DNA of 7,526 bases from Wenzhouxiangella sp. (GCA_021767625.1 JAASTB010000103.1:1-7526); one strand, 5' to 3'. Positions 1-6,108 are shown, numbered from the stretch's first letter. Translations and numbers: made by a program. Notes: a model not told the origin generated them from the sequence alone.

Positions 1-2
1 GC

Positions 3-428
3 GCCGGCAGCGACCTGCGAACCGCCGTGATTTCGCAGGTGCTCTCGATCGTGTCGGCGCAGACGCCGGCCGGAGTCGTCCTCCCGGGGCAGACATTCAC
101 CATCATGCTCGAGGCGGAAAACCTGGCGGCCTCGGCGCACGAGAGCGTGCTGATCGGCGCCAGTCTGCGGCGCAGTAGCGATCCCTTCATCGACGATCCG
201 GCCAACGATCGTCTCGTCGAGCTGCCCGCAGGCGTCTCTTCGACGCAGCGCGACTTCGATCTGCCGCCGGACGCGCCGGCCGGCTCCTACGACCTTTGGC
301 TGGCGCTGTGGATCGACGTGGACCGCGACGGTGCCATCAGCGGCGACGACCTGTCGCAGCACCTTGTCGTGCTCGCCGACGCAGTGCAGGTCGGCGACGA
401 GGTCTTCGAAGACCGCTTCGAGCCGTAG
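3..428 (+). CDS. C-terminal part of a probable exported protein (5' end outside the window)
   Basis: I do not recognise the gene. The frame is open from the left edge, so this is the C-terminal ~141 residues of a longer protein; the GTG at 27 is an internal valine codon, not a convincing start, and no ribosome binding site precedes it. The composition (alternating hydrophobic and small/polar residues, many Pro/Gly turns, no Cys, no membrane helix) suggests an all-beta, Ig-like module. Codons 315-350 encode an acidic loop DVDRDGAISGDD, which fits the EF-hand/dockerin pattern D-x-D-x-D-G-x-I-x-x-x-D, so calcium binding is plausible. The protein ends in VFEDRFEP, a short aromatic-acidic tail like those I associate with secreted proteins of Xanthomonadales-type bacteria (from memory). 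Secretion is therefore inferred; the signal peptide and any catalytic domain would lie outside. The gene is convergent with btuB, with 40 bases between the stop codons. Confidence 0.75.
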   Translation, partial: AGSDLRTAVISQVLSIVSAQTPAGVVLPGQTFTIMLEAENLAASAHESVLIGASLRRSSDPFIDDPANDRLVELPAGVSSTQRDFDLPPDAPAGSYDLWLALWIDVDRDGAISGDDLSQHLVVLADAVQVGDEVFEDRFEP

Positions 429-462
429 CGGTGTCCGGGCCGGCCGGGCCGACCCGGACCGC
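428..462. other. G+C-rich hairpin between convergent genes
   Basis: Two 5-bp arms, GCGGT (428-432) with ACCGC (458-462) and CCGGG (435-439) with CCCGG (453-457), form a 10-bp stem with a 2-base bulge and a 13-base G+C-rich loop. It lies between the stop codons of the upstream gene (428) and btuB (469-471). There is no T-run on either strand, so it is not a canonical intrinsic terminator; it may protect the 3' ends of both transcripts or assist termination. A perfect 10-bp palindrome, CCTGATCAGG (464-473), overlaps the btuB stop codon. Confidence 0.4.
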
Positions 463-468
463 GCCTGA

Positions 469-2250
469 TCAGGGCGTGCGCCAACGCAGCGCCACGAAGG
501 CCGAGCGGCGGTGGGCGTTGTAGCCGGCCAGCGGTTCGTAGTCCTCGTCGGTGAGGTTTTCCAGGCGCCCTTCCAGGGTCACTCCGGCGCCCAGCGGCCA
601 GCCCGCGCGCAGGTTGACCAGGGTGTAGCTCGGCAGTTCGATACCGAGATCCGGCCGTTCGCCGACGTGGACGAGCTCGGCGCCGAGCCAGCCATTGTTG
701 GCGAAGGTCCGGTCGAGCGCGATCGAGCCCTTGAAGTCGGCGCGGCGCAGCAGGTCGCTGTCGGTGGTGCGGTTTCGAGCGTCCTGCCAGGTCAGGTTCG
801 ACTCGGCCCGCCAGCGCCGGGTGCGGAAGCGGTAGCTGAGCTCGGCGCCGCGGATGCGGGCTTTCTCGACGTTGATTGCCTGGAATTGCGGACCGGAGAA
901 GGCAATCAGGTCGTCGATGTCGTTCTGGTAGATGCTCAGCCCCAGTCCGTGGCCGCCGGGGCCGAACCAGTCGAGGCCCAGTTCGCCGCTGATCGAGGTC
1001 TCGGGGTCGAGGTCGGGATTGCCGGCGTACTGGCCTCCGAAACCGGGCGAGTAGAGCTGGCTGAAGCTGGGCGCGCGAAAGGCCCGGCCCGCGCTGGCCG
1101 ACAGGCGCAGGCGCTCGCCCAGGCGCCAGCCGCCGGCGAGATTGCCGGTCAGCGCCGAGCCGAACTGCCCGTCGTGGTCGGCGCGCAGGCTCGCTTCCCA
1201 GGACAGCGCGTCGCGCCGGCCGTCGATGCCGGTCCACACGCCGATGTTGTCGCGGTCTTCGTTGAAAGAGCCGCTGGTGTCGCCTTCGACCTGCCAGGCG
1301 TCGATGCCCAGCAGCCAGGTGGTGTCGCCCGCGATCGGGCGCTCGGCCTGCAGGCCGGCCTGGATGCGATGGGTCTCGGCGTCGGAGATGCTGAAGCCGT
1401 TGTCTGTTTCGAGGTCGTCCCGGTAGAACGCGGCCGAGCCTTCCCAGGTCCAGGGTCCGGCGGTCCGGCGACGATAGCTGCCGCGCAGGGCGTAGTTGAC
1501 GAAGTCCGACTCACCCTGGTCGAATTCGACGTCGCCGCCGGCGAAGCGGGCGGACCAGGCCATCTGCCCGCCGCCGAGCGCATGGTCGCCGCGGGCGCTG
1601 AAGCTCAAGTTCTCGAAGCCGTCGTCATCCGGGTCGTAGGCAAAGCCCGAGGGGTTCTGCGAGGAGAAGCCCTCGACGCGGCGGCCGGCGATGTTGAAGC
1701 CGATGAAGCCGTTGCCCCATTGGGCCGAGAGCTGCCGATCGTCGTAGCGGCCGTAGGCCGCGCGGGCGCCGGCGCCGTCGGACAGGCGGGTGAAGATCTG
1801 GATGACGCCGCCGACGGCGTCCGAGCCCCAGCGCGCCGCGCGCGGGCCGCGCACGATCTCGATGCGCTCGACGATGGCCGGGTCGATGATCTCCCAGGTG
1901 AAGGCGCCGCTGCCGGCAGCGGACACCCGCACGCCGTCGACCAGCACGAGAACGTGGTTGGAGTTCGTCCCGCGCATGAAGATGCTGGTCTGCCCGCCGG
2001 GGCCGCCGCTGCGGGCGATGTCGATACCGGTCTCGAGCCTGAGCAGCTCGAGCAGGTCGGGCGCCTGGGCGCGCTCGATGTCGTCTCGCGTGATCACCGA
2101 GACCGACGCCAGGGAATCGTCGACGGTCTGCTTCGAACGCGTGGCGGTGACGACGACCGGGTCGCCTTCGTAAGTGGATCGGGCGGTGGCCTCACCGCAG
2201 GCGATGAGCATGCCGGCTGTCGCCAGCAAGCCGATGGTGGTGCGTTGCAT
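469..2250 (-). CDS. btuB: Vitamin B12 (cobalamin) outer-membrane TonB-dependent receptor BtuB
   Basis: 593 residues, close to the 614 of E. coli BtuB. It imports cobalamins across the outer membrane using energy from TonB-ExbBD. Residues 1 to about 23 are a signal peptide (MQRTTIGLLATAGMLIACGE then ATA-R). The TonB box lies in DPVVVTATR (30-38). The plug domain spans about 42-155, with IFMRGTNSNHVLVLVDGVRV and the signature IERIEIVRGP-x-x-x-R/WGSDAVGGVI near 128-150; the remainder is the beta-barrel. The acidic stretch YDPDDDGFENLS (205-216) matches the place where BtuB proteins carry calcium-binding aspartates before substrate binding. The barrel closes with ENLTDEDYEPLAGYNAHRR (564-582) and a last strand ending FVALRW, followed by three extra residues RTP. 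The ATG is supported by AAGGAGC (2264-2258), 7 bases upstream. The assignment over other TonB receptors (iron, sugar) rests on these motifs plus the cobalamin riboswitch in the leader. No other B12 gene is in the window. Confidence 0.95.
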   Translation of the reverse strand: MQRTTIGLLATAGMLIACGEATARSTYEGDPVVVTATRSKQTVDDSLASVSVITRDDIERAQAPDLLELLRLETGIDIARSGGPGGQTSIFMRGTNSNHVLVLVDGVRVSAAGSGAFTWEIIDPAIVERIEIVRGPRAARWGSDAVGGVIQIFTRLSDGAGARAAYGRYDDRQLSAQWGNGFIGFNIAGRRVEGFSSQNPSGFAYDPDDDGFENLSFSARGDHALGGGQMAWSARFAGGDVEFDQGESDFVNYALRGSYRRRTAGPWTWEGSAAFYRDDLETDNGFSISDAETHRIQAGLQAERPIAGDTTWLLGIDAWQVEGDTSGSFNEDRDNIGVWTGIDGRRDALSWEASLRADHDGQFGSALTGNLAGGWRLGERLRLSASAGRAFRAPSFSQLYSPGFGGQYAGNPDLDPETSISGELGLDWFGPGGHGLGLSIYQNDIDDLIAFSGPQFQAINVEKARIRGAELSYRFRTRRWRAESNLTWQDARNRTTDSDLLRRADFKGSIALDRTFANNGWLGAELVHVGERPDLGIELPSYTLVNLRAGWPLGAGVTLEGRLENLTDEDYEPLAGYNAHRRSAFVALRWRTP

Positions 2251-2257
2251 TTTGTGT

Positions 2258-2309
2258 GCTCCTTGCGCTCACCCGCGCACTGGACCGGGCGCGGAAGCAA
2301 GGCAGGAGC
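2258..2309 (-). promoter_or_regulatory. btuB ribosome binding site with candidate sequestering partners
   Basis: The btuB Shine-Dalgarno sequence AAGGAGC is at 2264-2258. About 35-50 bases upstream in the leader are two complementary segments: GCTCCT (2309-2304), which pairs fully with AGGAGC (2263-2258), and CCTTGC (2302-2297), which pairs fully with GCAAGG (2266-2261). Either 6-bp helix would hide the ribosome binding site, so these are candidates for the OFF structure of the riboswitch expression platform. No terminator hairpin followed by U residues exists between the aptamer and the ATG, which favours translational control. The pairings are read by eye; no folding was computed. Confidence 0.45.
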
Positions 2310-2313
2310 CAAG

Positions 2314-2336
2314 GACGGCGCAGGATCGTCGCCGTC
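2314..2336 (-). other. Stem-loop in the btuB leader, downstream of the riboswitch aptamer
   Basis: A perfect 7-bp stem GACGGCG (2336-2330) / CGCCGTC (2320-2314) encloses a 9-base loop, between the aptamer and the candidate anti-Shine-Dalgarno segment. The RNA then continues CTTGGCTCC, with no U-run, so this is not an intrinsic terminator. It is probably part of the expression platform; its role is not shown by the sequence. Confidence 0.5.
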
Positions 2337-2379
2337 TTCGACACCGGTCGCCCGCCGCAACCCGGTATTCATGGTCGAT

Positions 2380-2558
2380 GCAACAGGCCGGTCTCCTGAC
2401 TTCCGGCAGTCCTCTCGTGTTCGAAAGGACCGGGCTGGAACCTTCCCCCGCCTCGAAGGCGGAGTGGTCCTATCCAGCCGCGTCGATTCCTGACCGACGC
2501 CGATTACAGTTGCGGGGGCAGTACCGGACTTGCACCGGTTTCCCGAAACACCTGTTGC
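2380..2558 (-). promoter_or_regulatory. Cobalamin riboswitch (aptamer) controlling btuB
   Basis: On the minus strand this is a complete cobalamin aptamer. The closing helix P1 is 8 perfect base pairs, GCAACAGG (2558-2551) with CCTGTTGC (2387-2380). Next come GGGAAACCGGTGCAAGTCCGG, with the ACCGG/CCGGT arm, the invariant core TGCCCCCGCAACTGTAA (2520-2504), a GCGTCG/CGACGC arm, a CCGCC/GGCGG arm followed by GGGGGAAGG (2449-2441), and the B12 box AGTCAGGAGACCGGCCT (2401-2385). These are the conserved elements of the family (Rfam Cobalamin). Binding of a cobalamin cofactor normally turns expression off, here of btuB 129 bases downstream. Whether it prefers adenosyl- or methyl/aquocobalamin cannot be told by eye; the large peripheral arms suggest the adenosylcobalamin class. 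Confidence 0.96.
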
Positions 2559-2579
2559 GGTTTCTTCTTGCGTGCTTTC

Positions 2580-2617
2580 AAAAAAGAAAGCGCCGGTGGC
2601 AGTAGCCGACCGGCGCG
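2580..2617 (-). terminator. Intrinsic terminator downstream of fadE
   Basis: Reading the minus strand, GCGCCGGT (2617-2610) pairs perfectly with ACCGGCGC (2598-2591) around an 11-base loop, and is followed at once by TTTCTTTTTTT (2590-2580). This is a canonical Rho-independent terminator, 53 bases after the fadE stop codon, and it should end the hydrolase-fadE transcript. It is one-directional: reading the plus strand, no T-run follows the stem. It also lies just 21 bases before the riboswitch P1 helix. Confidence 0.88.
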
Positions 2618-2622
2618 GAAGA

Positions 2623-2651
2623 GTATAACGCGGGCACGCGGTCGGCGACAG
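2623..2651 (-). promoter_or_regulatory. Weak candidate promoter for btuB
   Basis: TATACT (2628-2623) is a good -10 hexamer (5 of 6 against TATAAT) in an otherwise very G+C-rich stretch between fadE and btuB. The hexamer at a 17-base spacing, CTGTCG (2651-2646), matches TTGACA poorly (3 of 6). Transcription would start around 2617-2616, at the first base of the terminator stem, so a transcript would have to pass that terminator to reach the riboswitch. No better promoter is visible in the 21 bases between the terminator and the aptamer. Confidence 0.3.
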
Positions 2652-2670
2652 GCCGACCGGTCCGGGGTGA

Positions 2671-5154
2671 TCAGGCGGCCTTGGAGGCCCGGGTGCCGCG
2701 AATCGCGTCCCCGGTTTCCGTCAGGCCCGCTTGCAACTCGGCGATATCGAAATCGTCGGTGGCGATGATCTCCATGCTGCGCTTGCGGACATCGGCCAGC
2801 AGGTCGGCTTCCTTCTCGGTGAGGATTTCCTTCTTGCGTGCCTGCTCGAGGCGCTCTTCGAAGGTATAGCCGCTGATCTGTCCGGCGCGCTCGGCCTTGA
2901 GCAGCTTGCGTTCGACCGGCTCGGCGGCGATCACGTCGGGCAGCAGTTCTTCCATGATGCCCGGCCAGTAGCCTTCGCGTGCGGTCTTGTAGCAGCCGCG
3001 GGTCAGGCGATCGCGGGTTTCCGAGGGCGAGAGCAGCAGCGATGCCACCTTGTGCCCGAGGCGGTCGTTGGGTGCGCTCTCGCGCTGTCCCAGCGGAAAG
3101 ACCACCAGCCGCAGCAGGGGACGCACCCAGGTGATCGGGTAATTGTCGATCACGCCGGTCAGCGCACGCTGGATCTTGTAGATGGCGTCATGGAATGCCC
3201 AGGCCATGATCGGCTGGTCGGCCGCAGGGCGCGCCTCGTGCTCGAAGCGGCGCAGCATGGCCGAGCAGATGTAGAGTTGGCTCAGCGCATCGCCCAGGCG
3301 CCCGGAGATCTTTTCCTTGATCTTGAGCTTGCCGCCGTAGGTGAGCATGGCGATATCGGCCATGTAGGCGAACGCCGCCGAGTAGCGGCTGAGCTTGCGA
3401 TAGTACTTGCGCGTGCGGCGATCGCCGGGCACGGCGGCGAATTTCGCGAAGCTCAGGCCGAGGACGAAGGCGCGCGTGGCGCTGGAGATGGAGTGACCGA
3501 TGTGCGCAAAAAGCAGCTTGTCGAACTCGACCAGGCGTTCTTCCTCGTCCTCGATCTGCAATGCCTGCAGTTCCTTGAGCACGTAGGGGTGGCAGCGAAT
3601 CGCGCCCTGTCCGAAGATCATCAGCGAACGCGTCATGATGTTGGCGCCTTCGACGGTGATCCAGATGGGTGATCCTTCCCAGGCCCGTCCCAGGTAGTTC
3701 TTCGGTCCGAGGATGATGCCCTTGCCGCCGTGGATGTCCATCGCGTCGCGGATGACTTCACGACTCATTTCCGTGGCGTGGTACTTGGCCAGCGCCCCGG
3801 GCACGGCCGGGCGCTCGCCGTCGTCCACGGCCGAAGCGGTCTGGCGGCTGAGTGCGCTGATGGCGTAGGTGTAGCCGGCCATCCTTGCCAGGGCCTCCTC
3901 GACCCCCTCGAAGCGGCCGATGGGCAGCCCGAACTGCTTGCGAATCCGGGCGTAGGCGCCGGTGACCATGGTCGCGGCCTTGGCGCCGCCGGTGGTCGAC
4001 GAGGGCAGCGAGATGGCGCGCCCGACCGACAGCGACTCGACGAGCATGCGCCAGCCCTTGCCGGCGTACTCGGTGCCGCCGAGCAGGTAGTCCAGCGGCA
4101 CGAACACGTCCTTGCCGCGGATCGGGCCGTTCGGAAACGGGTTGTTGAGCGGGAAATGGCGTCGACCGATGTCCATGCCCGGCGTGTCGGCCGGCAGCAG
4201 GGCCACGGAGATGCCGATGTCCTTCTCATCACCGAGCAGGCCTTCGGGATCGTAGAGGCGGAACGCCAGGCCGACGACGGTCGCAACCGGCGCCAGCGTG
4301 ATGTAGCGCTTCTCGAAATTGAGCTTGATGCCCAGCGTTTCCTTGCCGTTGAACTTGCCCTTGCAGATCACGCCGTAGTCGGCGATGGAGGTCGCATCGG
4401 AGCCGGCGACGGTGCTGGTCAGGCCGAAGCAGGGGATTTCCTCGCCTGCTGCGAGCCTCGGGAGGTAGTGGTTCTTCTGGTCCTCGGTTCCGTAGTGCAG
4501 CAGCAGTTCAGCCGGGCCGAGTGAATTGGGCACGGCGACAATCGAGCCCACGGTGGAGCTCAGCCCGCCCACTTTCTCCAGCACGGCGCGATGCGCCACG
4601 GCCGAGAAGCCCAGGCCGCCGTATTCCTTGGGGATGATCATCCCGAAGAACTTGTGCTTCTTGAGGTGCTCCCAGACTTCGTCGGAGGTGCCGGCGCGGT
4701 AGTGGGTGAACTCCCACTCGTCGATCATGCCGCACAATTCTTCGACGGGTCCGTCCAGGAAGGCCTGCTCCTCGGTGTTGAGGTCGTGGAGAGGCTTCTT
4801 GATGAAGCGGCTCCAGCGGGGATTGCCGCCGAACAGTTCGCCCTCGAAGCCGACGGTGCCGGCATCCAGCGCGACCTGTTCGGTTTCGGAAATCGTCGGC
4901 ACCATGTTCTGGAAGCTTTCGAGCACGCGCCGGGTGATGAACTCCCGGCGCCAGCTGCGGTTGTTCAGAAGGGCCGCGATCGGCGCGAAGAGCAGCCAGA
5001 ACAGGGTCAGGCTGATCCAGCCGGGCTCGCCGGCGAGCGTGAAGCCCAGGCCGACGACGCCGGTGACGACCGACCAGGTTGCCGCGGAGGCGCGAAAGTA
5101 AGCACAGGCCAGGCCCGCGACGAGCAGGGCGAGCAAAAACAGGATAAGGGTCAT
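2671..5154 (-). CDS. fadE: Acyl-CoA dehydrogenase FadE (first step of fatty-acid beta-oxidation)
   Basis: 827 residues, matching the long bacterial FadE type (E. coli 814) rather than the ~380-residue classic enzymes. It is an FAD enzyme oxidising acyl-CoA to trans-2-enoyl-CoA and passing electrons to the respiratory chain, probably at the inner membrane. Residues 1-63 hold two or three hydrophobic segments (about 2-20, 26-42, 48-63), an N-terminal membrane anchor typical of FadE. The dehydrogenase core runs from about 135 to 525, with FFGMIIPKEYGGLGFS (169-184), CFGLTSTVAGSD (242-253), RKQFGLPIGRFEGVEEALARMAG (405-427) and DIHGGKGIILGPKN (473-486). VEGAN (501-505) aligns with the catalytic-base motif of the family, making Glu502 the likely base. 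Residues ~525-800 are the FadE-specific C-terminal domain (ACDH_C, formerly DUF1974). The ATG lies 2 bases after the hydrolase stop, with AAGGAGC (5170-5164) inside the end of that gene, so the two genes form an operon. An intrinsic terminator follows. Confidence 0.96.
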   Translation of the reverse strand: MTLILFLLALLVAGLACAYFRASAATWSVVTGVVGLGFTLAGEPGWISLTLFWLLFAPIAALLNNRSWRREFITRRVLESFQNMVPTISETEQVALDAGTVGFEGELFGGNPRWSRFIKKPLHDLNTEEQAFLDGPVEELCGMIDEWEFTHYRAGTSDEVWEHLKKHKFFGMIIPKEYGGLGFSAVAHRAVLEKVGGLSSTVGSIVAVPNSLGPAELLLHYGTEDQKNHYLPRLAAGEEIPCFGLTSTVAGSDATSIADYGVICKGKFNGKETLGIKLNFEKRYITLAPVATVVGLAFRLYDPEGLLGDEKDIGISVALLPADTPGMDIGRRHFPLNNPFPNGPIRGKDVFVPLDYLLGGTEYAGKGWRMLVESLSVGRAISLPSSTTGGAKAATMVTGAYARIRKQFGLPIGRFEGVEEALARMAGYTYAISALSRQTASAVDDGERPAVPGALAKYHATEMSREVIRDAMDIHGGKGIILGPKNYLGRAWEGSPIWITVEGANIMTRSLMIFGQGAIRCHPYVLKELQALQIEDEEERLVEFDKLLFAHIGHSISSATRAFVLGLSFAKFAAVPGDRRTRKYYRKLSRYSAAFAYMADIAMLTYGGKLKIKEKISGRLGDALSQLYICSAMLRRFEHEARPAADQPIMAWAFHDAIYKIQRALTGVIDNYPITWVRPLLRLVVFPLGQRESAPNDRLGHKVASLLLSPSETRDRLTRGCYKTAREGYWPGIMEELLPDVIAAEPVERKLLKAERAGQISGYTFEERLEQARKKEILTEKEADLLADVRKRSMEIIATDDFDIAELQAGLTETGDAIRGTRASKAA

Positions 5155-5156
5155 GA

Positions 5157-6035
5157 TCAGGACGCTCCTTGCGCTGCCTGCCGTTTGAGGAACGGCGTGA
5201 CGGCGCCCATGAAGTGGTCATTGCGGTCGCCGGCCACCATGTGGGAGGCTTCCTCGACGGTCGCCTGCTCGGCGTGCGGAGCCAGTTTGAGGAATTCCTC
5301 GATGTGCTCCTGGCCGATCATCTCGCTCTGGCCGCCGGCCACCAGCAGGGTCGGGATCTTGAGTCGGCGCGAGGCCGACTTGAGGCGCGACTGCAGGTTG
5401 CTGCTCTTTTCGGCCAGTGCGAGCATGGCCGGATCCCAGTGCCAGTACCAGCGCCCGTCGCCGGCCTGACGCAGGTTGCGCGTCAGGCCGTCCCCGGAGC
5501 CATTCTGCCGGCGATGGGGCAGGAAGCCCCGAACCGCTTCGATGGCGTCTTCGAGGGTCTCGAAGCCCTTGGGGTTCTGGCGCATGAAGGCGAGCATCGC
5601 CTCTACGCCGCTGTCGTCCCAGCGCGGCGCGATGTCCACCAGCACCAGCGAAGAGAGGTCGACCTTGGGTTTCTCCGAGTGGGCCAGCAGGGCGGTCAGG
5701 CCGCCCATCGAGGCGCCGATGACCGCCGGACGGTTGGGCAGGGAAGCACACACCCGCCGGAAATCCTCGATGAATTGCTCGAAGTCGTATTCGCCGCTGG
5801 GCGCGCGGTCGGACTCGCCATGGCCGCGGGCGTCGTAGCTGACCGCCTGCCAGCCGGCGGCGGCCAGGCGGCGGCCGGTCTCTTCCCAGGCATACTGGGT
5901 CTGGCCGAAGCCGTGCGCCATGAGCACGCACGGGGCGCGGTCGTCGCCGTAATAGCGCAGGCTCAGGCGGATGCCGTCATCGGTCCAGATCTGGCGTCGG
6001 CGGATGTCGTCGTTGAGTTTGCGTACAGCTTCCAT
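5157..6035 (-). CDS. Alpha/beta-hydrolase fold protein, first gene of the fadE operon
   Basis: 292 residues, no signal peptide or membrane segment, so cytoplasmic. The fold is clear: the oxyanion-hole motif HGFGQ (41-45), YDARGHGESD (67-76), the nucleophile elbow GASMGG with Ser109 (107-112), LVLVDIAPR (130-138), PTLLVAGGQSEM (228-239) and the catalytic-histidine segment EASHMVAGDRND (262-273) with His265. In related hydrolases the motif after strand 6 is usually GG-x-SD; here it reads GGQSE, so the acid may be Glu238. The substrate is unknown: an esterase, thioesterase or related activity on acyl compounds would fit the coupling to fadE, but this is inference. The start at 6035 is the only sensible one: the next Met is residue 39, inside the fold. 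There is no Shine-Dalgarno sequence, and the promoter at 6043-6071 would start transcription at or next to the ATG, so translation is probably leaderless. Confidence 0.88.
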   Translation of the reverse strand: MEAVRKLNDDIRRRQIWTDDGIRLSLRYYGDDRAPCVLMAHGFGQTQYAWEETGRRLAAAGWQAVSYDARGHGESDRAPSGEYDFEQFIEDFRRVCASLPNRPAVIGASMGGLTALLAHSEKPKVDLSSLVLVDIAPRWDDSGVEAMLAFMRQNPKGFETLEDAIEAVRGFLPHRRQNGSGDGLTRNLRQAGDGRWYWHWDPAMLALAEKSSNLQSRLKSASRRLKIPTLLVAGGQSEMIGQEHIEEFLKLAPHAEQATVEEASHMVAGDRNDHFMGAVTPFLKRQAAQGAS

Positions 6036-6060
6036 ACGGCAGAGTATGGGGTTACCCTAT
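6032..6060. promoter_or_regulatory. Palindromic candidate operator for the TetR regulator
   Basis: Two overlapping symmetric elements cover the core of the hydrolase-fadE promoter. The first is a perfect inverted repeat, CCATAC (6032-6037) / GTATGG (6044-6049), spanning the start codon and the -10 box. The second is a 15-base near-palindrome, ATGGGGTTACCCTAT (6046-6060), symmetric except at the centre and one position per arm, sitting in the spacer between -10 and -35. The location is where a repressor would block RNA polymerase. TetR-family proteins commonly bind 15-20 bp palindromes in the region between themselves and a divergent target, so the adjacent regulator is the obvious binder. Which of the two repeats is the real site cannot be decided from the sequence. 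Confidence 0.5.
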
Positions 6061-6071
6061 TGTTTAGTCAA
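6043..6071 (-). promoter_or_regulatory. Sigma-70 type promoter of the hydrolase-fadE operon
   Basis: On the minus strand TTGACT (6071-6066; 5 of 6 against TTGACA) and CATACT (6048-6043; 4 of 6 against TATAAT) are separated by exactly 17 bases. Seven bases (CTGCCGT) separate the -10 from the hydrolase ATG at 6035, which places the expected transcription start at or within a base or two of the start codon. The region is visibly A+T-richer than the flanking genes. Confidence 0.65.
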
Positions 6072-6108
6072 TCAGCTTTCATATTGGTTCGGTAGGGCCC
6101 GTAAACAA
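6060..6108. repeat. Widely spaced inverted repeat TTGTTTA / TAAACAA
   Basis: TTGTTTA (6060-6066) and its exact reverse complement TAAACAA (6102-6108) lie 42 bases apart centre to centre, about four turns of B-DNA, on either side of the middle of the divergent intergenic region. The left copy abuts the -35 box of the fadE operon and could also serve as a poor -35 for tetR (TTGTTT, 16 bases, TATTGG at 6082-6087). They could be half-sites for a regulator binding both promoters, but a 7-bp match by chance in an A+T-rich spacer is possible. Confidence 0.3.

Noticed and set aside
2094..2372. 92-residue minus-strand frame starting in the btuB leader, a possible leader peptide
   Set aside because: It runs out of frame into btuB, has no good ribosome binding site, and its Pro/Arg-rich sequence shows nothing recognisable.
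511..2493. 660-residue open frame on the plus strand opposite btuB and through the riboswitch
   Set aside because: It is antisense to a clearly assigned btuB, runs across the cobalamin aptamer, and its translation is a low-complexity Ala/Gly/Val/Arg-rich product typical of the shadow frame of a high-G+C gene.
2553..2581. TTGAAA (2581-2576) as a -35 box for btuB, just upstream of the riboswitch
   Set aside because: The hexamer 17 bases on is GCAACA, not a -10 sequence, and it lies inside riboswitch helix P1; transcription from it would start within the aptamer and destroy it.
2641..2657. GTCGGC/GCCGAC hairpin after fadE as a terminator
   Set aside because: The 6-bp stem has a 5-base loop but no T-run follows on either strand; the stem at 2591-2617 with its T-tract is the real terminator.
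3730..4524. 264-residue plus-strand frame inside fadE, and similar ones at 2731-3672, 4591-5469 and 5169-6095
   Set aside because: All lie opposite strongly supported genes, have no recognisable motif or ribosome binding site, and show the composition of antisense shadows.
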